Below are positions 7,847 through 12,000 of a DNA stretch of 12,000 bases, in pieces (position 1 is the stretch's first letter; the number at the start of each line of letters is the position of its first letter). The DNA is taken from contig JAWLCP010000083.1 of the NCBI GenBank assembly GCA_041687115.1, forward strand, positions 1 through 12,000. Reading direction: 5' to 3'. The position numbers were made by a program, and so were the translations under genes. The stretch comes from SKLM01 sp041687115 (GTDB taxonomy: Bacteria > Chloroflexota > Anaerolineae > B4-G1). Below the pieces are notes generated by a model. That model worked only from the letters and a program-made list of their open reading frames with translations, was not told the origin of the DNA and searched no databases.

Positions 7847-9661
7847 TTACTCCGTGACCGTCCAGTCGGCCACGTTCCAGGTGTGGATGTCGTTGACGGA
7901 CGCCTGGACGCCCTGAAGTCGCGATGAGTGGGCGCTGCCGTCGATGGTGCTGAAGAGCAGGATCTGCGGCAGCTCCTCATTGCGGAGCTGCGTGAAGTCG
8001 CAGAAAAGCTCCTGGCGGTACTCCTCGTCGAGGGTGTAGGAGTAGTCGATTAGCGTGTCAGCTTCCTCGTTGATCCAGCGCATCACGTTCCACCCGTAGT
8101 CCGGCTCGGCGGCTGCAGAGTGGTAGAAGTACCACAGGTGGTCGCTTGGATCGATGCCCGGATAGCCATCATCCCACATGTTGAGATCGAAGTCGCCGGT
8201 CTGCTCCAACCCGCCATTTCCGTAGGTATCCCACATGACGGATCCCTGGATCCTCTCCAGCTGGAGATCGAACCCGACCTCGGCCAGCATCTCGGCGATG
8301 AGCTGCTGAGTCAGGTCGAGCTCCTCGCCATACTCGGCATAGGTGGCGAACTCGATGGAGAGCTGGTACCCCTCCTCGGCGTTCGCGCAGCCGTGGCATT
8401 CGCGGACGCCATCGTTGTCCTCGTCGATCCAGCCTGCCTCTTCGAGGAGCGCCCTGGCCCCCTCAGGATCGTACTCCGGCTCCGGTACGTCGCAGTCGTC
8501 GTAGGGGGCGCGGAACTCGGTCCACCGCTGATTCGGGTAACCGTACCAGACCTCCTCGATGATGGTCTCGATGTCTATGGCTTTGCGGATGGCGTGTCGG
8601 ACGTTGACATCGGCGAGGATCGGGTGGGGGTTGGAGGGATCAACAGATCCGCGCTCGGCCAGATTGGGAATGAGACGCATGATCCAACGTCCAGAGGGGC
8701 TGAGGCTGACCTCCACGTTGGGAACGTCCTCCAGCTCGGCGATGTGCTTCTCCGTCGTCCACAGGTCGAAGTCGGCCTCGCCCCGCATCAGCATCGTCTG
8801 GCGTACGGAGGCATCGGGGACGATGCGGACGATGATGCGGTCGATGTGCGGCTTCCCCTCCTCGTGATAGTCAGGATTGCGCGTGAAGGTCAGGTGGTCT
8901 CCGTGGACCCATTCCTCGAGGATGTAGGGTCCATTGCTGAGCGGCTCCTGGTTGCAGTCCCAGGATGTGAAGCCCTGTTCGGCGTCGCAGTAGTGTGCTG
9001 GCCAGATATGCGGGGGGCTCTCCCCGCCGAACTGGGTGAGGTAGCCTGGATAGACGCCGGCATAATGGACGATGACCGTGTGGTCGTCGACCTTCTCCAC
9101 GCTGTCCAGGTAGTCTGCCCCGGGGAACCAGATCCCCGCTTCAGGATCGGTGGCAGCCTCGAAGGTGAACACCAAGTCGTCCGCCGTGACCGGCTCGCCG
9201 TCCTGCCAGTAAACATCGTCACGGAGCGTCCAGGTGACGTCCATGGTCCATGCCTCTTCGTCGACCACCACGCCTCCGTTCTCTACGGTGGGTAGCTCGG
9301 CTGCCAGCTCCGGGAAGACCTCGCCATAAGGATCGATCTCGGCCAGGCCCAGCAGGACCAGCTCCTGCACCATGAGCTCATATCCCGTGTCCGTAACGGT
9401 GCCGTTGAAGCTGGGTGGATCCTCCGGGATGACAATGGTGATGCTTGTCTCCTCCGGTTCAGGCGGAGGTGCCTCGGTGGGTTCGTCGGTCGGCTCTTCG
9501 GTGGGCTCCTCGGCCGGCTCCTGGTCGACCTCCTCAGTGGGAGGGGCCTCCGTCGGCTCAACCGGTGTTGCTGCCGGTCCGCAGCCGACGAGGCTGGCGA
9601 TCAGGAGCAGGCTGACAACCACCAGCGTCAGCGTCTCTAGCGTACGTTTGCGGCTCGTCAT
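7847..9661 (-). CDS. Family-5 extracellular solute-binding lipoprotein (ABC importer)
   Basis: Captures the substrate outside the cell and delivers it to the two permeases. The 604-residue protein has a signal with hydrophobic core 11-25 and lipobox LVGC, giving lipid-modified Cys27. An acidic Pro/Thr/Glu linker spans about 35-71. The SBP_bac_5 fold follows, with LRDDVYWQDGEPVTADDLVF (146-165), NGPYILEEW (243-251), NPDYHEEGKPHIDRI (262-276), VRQTMLMRGEADF (286-298), DVNVRHAIRKAID (351-363) and ALLEEAGW (404-411). A calcium-loop-like DEDNDGVRE (413-421) runs directly into CHGC (422-425). The start at 9661 is chosen because AAGGAGG lies 6 nt upstream and because the signal peptide begins there; the longer frame from 9796 would bury it behind 45 unrelated residues. 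Family members carry peptides, nickel, opines and other solutes; a quaternary-amine compound is suggested only by the operon. It ends in TAA. Confidence 0.95.
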   Translation of the reverse strand: MTSRKRTLETLTLVVVSLLLIASLVGCGPAATPVEPTEAPPTEEVDQEPAEEPTEEPTDEPTEAPPPEPEETSITIVIPEDPPSFNGTVTDTGYELMVQELVLLGLAEIDPYGEVFPELAAELPTVENGGVVVDEEAWTMDVTWTLRDDVYWQDGEPVTADDLVFTFEAATDPEAGIWFPGADYLDSVEKVDDHTVIVHYAGVYPGYLTQFGGESPPHIWPAHYCDAEQGFTSWDCNQEPLSNGPYILEEWVHGDHLTFTRNPDYHEEGKPHIDRIIVRIVPDASVRQTMLMRGEADFDLWTTEKHIAELEDVPNVEVSLSPSGRWIMRLIPNLAERGSVDPSNPHPILADVNVRHAIRKAIDIETIIEEVWYGYPNQRWTEFRAPYDDCDVPEPEYDPEGARALLEEAGWIDEDNDGVRECHGCANAEEGYQLSIEFATYAEYGEELDLTQQLIAEMLAEVGFDLQLERIQGSVMWDTYGNGGLEQTGDFDLNMWDDGYPGIDPSDHLWYFYHSAAAEPDYGWNVMRWINEEADTLIDYSYTLDEEYRQELFCDFTQLRNEELPQILLFSTIDGSAHSSRLQGVQASVNDIHTWNVADWTVTE

Positions 9662-9667
9662 CTCTTG

Positions 9668-9674
9668 CCTCCTT
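9668..9674 (-). promoter_or_regulatory. Strong ribosome binding site of the solute-binding protein
   Basis: AAGGAGG on the minus strand, 6 nt before the ATG at 9661. It is the best match in the window and fits a binding protein made in excess. It also fixes the start against the longer open frame. Confidence 0.8.
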
Positions 9675-9830
9675 GGTATGCTACTTGGTAGAACCTTCTG
9701 TGCGCACGGGTCACTCCTCCACCACGTTCTGCTTCTCAGACTCCGTGTCGCCTCACCTCCTCTCTCCGCTCCAGCCGCGGCATGTGAATTCGGCATTCAA
9801 CCCGCTTGGTCATCATGACCCTGGGAGGGC

Positions 9831-10169
9831 CTACGTGGCACCCACGAGCCTCTTGGCCAGTGCGACCGCGCTGATGGCATCCTTTGCGAAGCCGTCAGCC
9901 CCCACTTTCTCGGCCCAGCTCTTGGTCACCGGGGCACCGCCAATCATGATCTTCACCTGGTCCCGCAGCCCGGCCTCCTTGAAGGTCTCGATGATCTTCT
10001 GCTGTTCGGACATGGTGGTGGTGAGGAGGGCGGATGCGCCGATCAGCGTCGCGCCGGTCTCCTGTGCCGTCTGGAGGAACTCAGCCGCCGGCACGTCCGT
10101 GCCGATGTCGGTGACCTCGAAGCCGTTCGCGGTAAGCATGGTGCCCACCAGCGTCTTGCCGATGTCGTG
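9831..10169 (-). CDS. Corrinoid (cobalamin-binding) methyl carrier protein, MttC/MtaC-like (5' part in assembly gap)
   Basis: The visible 112 residues are the C-terminal Rossmann-like B12-binding domain of a small methyltransferase corrinoid protein. It begins exactly at the cobalt-ligand histidine: HDIGKTLVGTMLTANGFEV (1-19) is the DxHxxG loop with its first Asp lost in the gap. Then come DIGTDVPAAEFL (21-32), LIGASALLTTTM (42-53), KIMIGGAPVTKSWAEKVGAD (73-92) and DAISAVALAKRLV (97-109). In these systems the protein accepts the methyl group from the MttB-type enzyme and passes it to a second methyltransferase. The usual length is about 210-220 residues, so roughly 100 residues (helical cap domain) and the start are missing. 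It lies after copy E and 169 nt before the binding-protein gene, and ends in TAG. The domain is unmistakable; which MttB copies it serves is inferred. Confidence 0.93.
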   Translation of the reverse strand, partial: HDIGKTLVGTMLTANGFEVTDIGTDVPAAEFLQTAQETGATLIGASALLTTTMSEQQKIIETFKEAGLRDQVKIMIGGAPVTKSWAEKVGADGFAKDAISAVALAKRLVGAT

Positions 10170-10269
10170 NNNNNNNNNNNNNNNNNNNNNNNNNNNNNNN
10201 NNNNNNNNNNNNNNNNNNNNNNNNNNNNNNNNNNNNNNNNNNNNNNNNNNNNNNNNNNNNNNNNNNNNN
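10170..10269. other. Assembly gap (100 N)
   Basis: Exactly 100 N, a placeholder length used by scaffolders. Copy E lacks about 145-150 C-terminal residues and the corrinoid protein about 100 N-terminal residues. The true gap should therefore be near 750 nt or longer rather than 100. Confidence 0.97.
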
Positions 10270-11279
10270 CGCCCCTGCTGCCAGGTGGCCGGCTCCTTGG
10301 CGTCCATCCCGAAGGCTCCGGCCAGCGTCGGCACGCCCCAGTCGTGGGCCAGCTGCACGGCCGCAGCGTTGCACAGGTACTTCTGGGGTATGCTCACGAT
10401 GTACTCGGCGGTGTGGGGGTCCATCACCGATGCCAAGATGGAGTGGAACACCGGTGCACCAGGCGCGATCAATTGCATCAGCACCATGGCGCTGACCACC
10501 TCGGCATTTCCGATCACCAGGGCACCGCCCGGAGTGGCCGGGGCTGTGGATCCCATATTCGGCATGGCCATGAAGCCGACCGGGATACCTGCCTCAGCAT
10601 ATACCATCCCGGCCTCGATGCCCTCCTTGTCCTGAGCGAGCGGAGCGATGGTACAGATGAGAACGGAGAAGGGGGGGCGCTCGCGCATGGCGTCCCTGGT
10701 CCCCGCCATCACCTCCCCCATACGTACCGCGTACTGAGCTGGCTTCCGCCCCATGACCGTCTCTGTCTGGACGTGCTTGAGGGTGTTGTTGAAGCTGGCG
10801 TCGAGCTCGTGTAGCGGGGCGGTCTTGCCGTAGTCCTGCGCGCTGACCATGGGCCAGTAGAAGGAGATCGAGGTGAGGAAGTCGGACACGCGGGCCATCT
10901 TCGCCACATCGTCCTTGCATGAGGGCCGTCGCTCCCCGGTGTCGAAGTCGAGGGTCTCGACGCCGCAGCCGTCGGTCGCCAGGTAGGACGCCGCACCGTC
11001 GACGAGGAGGTCGGTGTCCTCGGTGCGTCCCCCCAGGACGTAGGATCGAGGGGCGTGCTCCATCGCCCCGGTCACCAAATCCGGAGGGAGCCTCACGATC
11101 TGACTCTGACGATCGACGTGGGCGCCGTGGTCGGCGAAGACGTCCAGGGCTCTCTGGGAGGGGAACGAGACTCCGACGTTCTCCAGGACATCGAGGGTGG
11201 CGGTCCGGATCGCGGCGAGCTGGGTGTTGGTCAGCACGTCCAGGTGGAGCGTCGGTCGGATCGGATCCAGGTTTGGCAT
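10270..11279 (-). CDS. MttB-superfamily corrinoid methyltransferase, copy E (3' part in assembly gap)
   Basis: The first 336 residues are visible, about 70 percent of the usual length. Blocks match copies A and D closely: N-terminal helix LTNTQLAAIRTATLDVLENVG (16-36), TDGCGVETLDFDTGERR (102-118), FYWPMVSAQDYGKTAPLHEL (140-159), NNTLKHVQTE (164-173), CTIAPLAQDKEG (209-220), GSTAPAT (243-249), GAPVFHSI (274-281), HDWGVPTLAGAFGMDAKEP (312-330). The frame runs into the N run at WQQG. AAGGAG (11286-11291) is 6 nt before the ATG, so the start is well supported. It lies 76 nt after copy F and next to the corrinoid protein gene, the usual partner position. This copy is therefore the best candidate for the corrinoid protein's cognate methyltransferase. 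The apparent in-frame join to the corrinoid domain across the gap has no value as evidence of fusion. Confidence 0.93.
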
Positions 11280-11355
11280 GAGGTGCTCCTTATGTCAGTA
11301 CGCTACGCCGACTGCAGACCTGGGACGAGACGTTGCACCGGCGGCCCTACTCACG

Positions 11356-12000
11356 CTACCGGGTGTCGAAGTGGAAGTCCGGCCCCAGGGTGCGCCGGAC
11401 GATACGCTCCAGCTCCGCCTCGACGTCAGCGGGCAGGGACGCTGGTTCGTGGTGCTGCAGGATGTCCTCGGCCTTCCGTCGACATCTCTGTTCGATGGAC
11501 TCGCCCTTCGCCTCCCAGGCCTCATACGTGTCGCGGCTCAGGATGCTGGGCAGCCAGTGCTCGCGGAAGGTGCGGCGGGTATGCTTCTCCTTGAGGAAAT
11601 TGCCGCGTGGCGTGTTGGCTTTGATCAGATCCACCTCCTCGTCCAGATCGTGAAGGCTGATGCCGTCCATCATGCGGCGGAGGCCGGCCGCCAACTCGTC
11701 GTCGAGCGCCATCTGGGTGTACGAGATGGTCGCTCCGGCGTCGATAGCGCCGATGCCGTAGATGATATCGGCTCCCTCCAGGAGGAGAGGGACAGCGGTA
11801 ACAGCCTTCTCGAACCCTGCCTGGGCATCGAGCCGCTTGGCGTCCGATGAGAGACCGCCACACATGGAGGGAATACCGTAGTGGCGTGCCATAGCCGCTG
11901 CTCCGCTGTTGATCATCCCCCGTTCCGGAGCGCCGAGAGGGAGAAGCCCGGTCCGCATATCGAGCACTGCGGAGACGCTGCCGTACAACAAGGGGGTTCC
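11356..12000 (-). CDS. MttB-superfamily methyltransferase, copy F (5' part outside window)
   Basis: The last 214 residues of a further, distinct family member; the open frame continues past base 12000. Visible blocks: GTPLLYGSVSAVLDMRTG (1-18), SDAKRLDAQAGFEKAV (52-67), LLEGADIIYGIGAIDAG (73-89), QMALDDELAAGLRRMMDG (96-113), TPRGNFLKEKHTRR (130-143) and a C-terminal HHEPASLP (183-190). The DMRTG and SDAKxxDxQAGxE stretches look closer to classical MttB than to copies A, B, D and E, and partly resemble copy C. Asn134 replaces the His found in the matching GxGHFL or RGHFL motif of B, C and D. No internal amber codon is present in the visible part. It ends in TAG, 76 nt before copy E. Probably a methylated-amine:corrinoid methyltransferase; substrate unknown. 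Confidence 0.9.
   Translation of the reverse strand, partial: GTPLLYGSVSAVLDMRTGLLPLGAPERGMINSGAAAMARHYGIPSMCGGLSSDAKRLDAQAGFEKAVTAVPLLLEGADIIYGIGAIDAGATISYTQMALDDELAAGLRRMMDGISLHDLDEEVDLIKANTPRGNFLKEKHTRRTFREHWLPSILSRDTYEAWEAKGESIEQRCRRKAEDILQHHEPASLPADVEAELERIVRRTLGPDFHFDTR

Noticed and set aside
8120..9295. 391-residue plus-strand open frame
   Set aside because: Antisense to the solute-binding protein, whose motifs and lipobox are unambiguous.
9662..9796. N-terminal extension of the solute-binding protein
   Set aside because: Would place 45 residues before the signal peptide. AAGGAGG sits 6 nt before the ATG at 9661.
9808..9820. Palindrome GGTCAT-C-ATGACC after the corrinoid gene
   Set aside because: Short arms, no loop and no T-run. 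It could be an operator half-site pair but nothing else supports this.
9831..11279. A single 482-residue protein joining an MttB half to a corrinoid domain
   Set aside because: The join runs through exactly 100 N. The frame agreement is accidental, and both halves are truncated at the gap relative to their families.

Overview
The window is a single long block of genes that all read on the minus strand, so transcription runs from high to low coordinates. It comes from a GC-rich bacterium. The exact 100-base run of N (10170-10269) marks it as a scaffold from a draft or metagenome-type assembly. The lipoprotein with a Pro/Thr/Glu linker, the transporter style with calcium-loop-like DxDxDG inserts and the GC-rich sequence resemble Chloroflexota (Anaerolineae or SAR202-like). 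That is a recollection-based inference and is not proven by a marker gene.

Layout in the direction of transcription: (1) the C-terminal half of an MttB-superfamily methyltransferase, here copy F (11356-12000, running off the window); (2) copy E (10270-11279), cut by the assembly gap; (3) the C-terminal cobalamin-binding domain of a small corrinoid protein (9831-10169), cut by the same gap; (4) a family-5 solute-binding lipoprotein (7847-9661); (5) a strong 13-bp hairpin (7781-7820); (6) two Dpp/Opp-type permeases (6691-7731 and 5627-6550); (7) four further MttB-superfamily genes packed tightly: D (4070-5521), C (2645-4042), B (1159-2634) and A (1-1169, running off the window). Gaps between genes are 10 to 169 nt, and A overlaps B by 11 nt. 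No stretch over 300 bases lacks a gene. I see no RNA gene, CRISPR array, insertion sequence or convincing promoter.

How the genes probably work together: MttB-superfamily proteins move a methyl group from a methylated amine (trimethylamine or a quaternary amine such as a betaine) onto the cobalt of a partner corrinoid protein. The corrinoid protein sits in the same operon, and the ABC importer parts plausibly bring in the substrate. The striking point is at least six different MttB paralogues around one visible corrinoid protein and a peptide-type importer, with no importer ATPases, no corrinoid-reactivating RamA and no second-step methyltransferase inside the window. All MttB copies read through without an internal amber codon, so they are non-pyrrolysine members like the MtgB type. 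All five methyltransferase/corrinoid genes whose ends are visible stop with TAG, while the three transporter genes stop with TGA, TGA and TAA.
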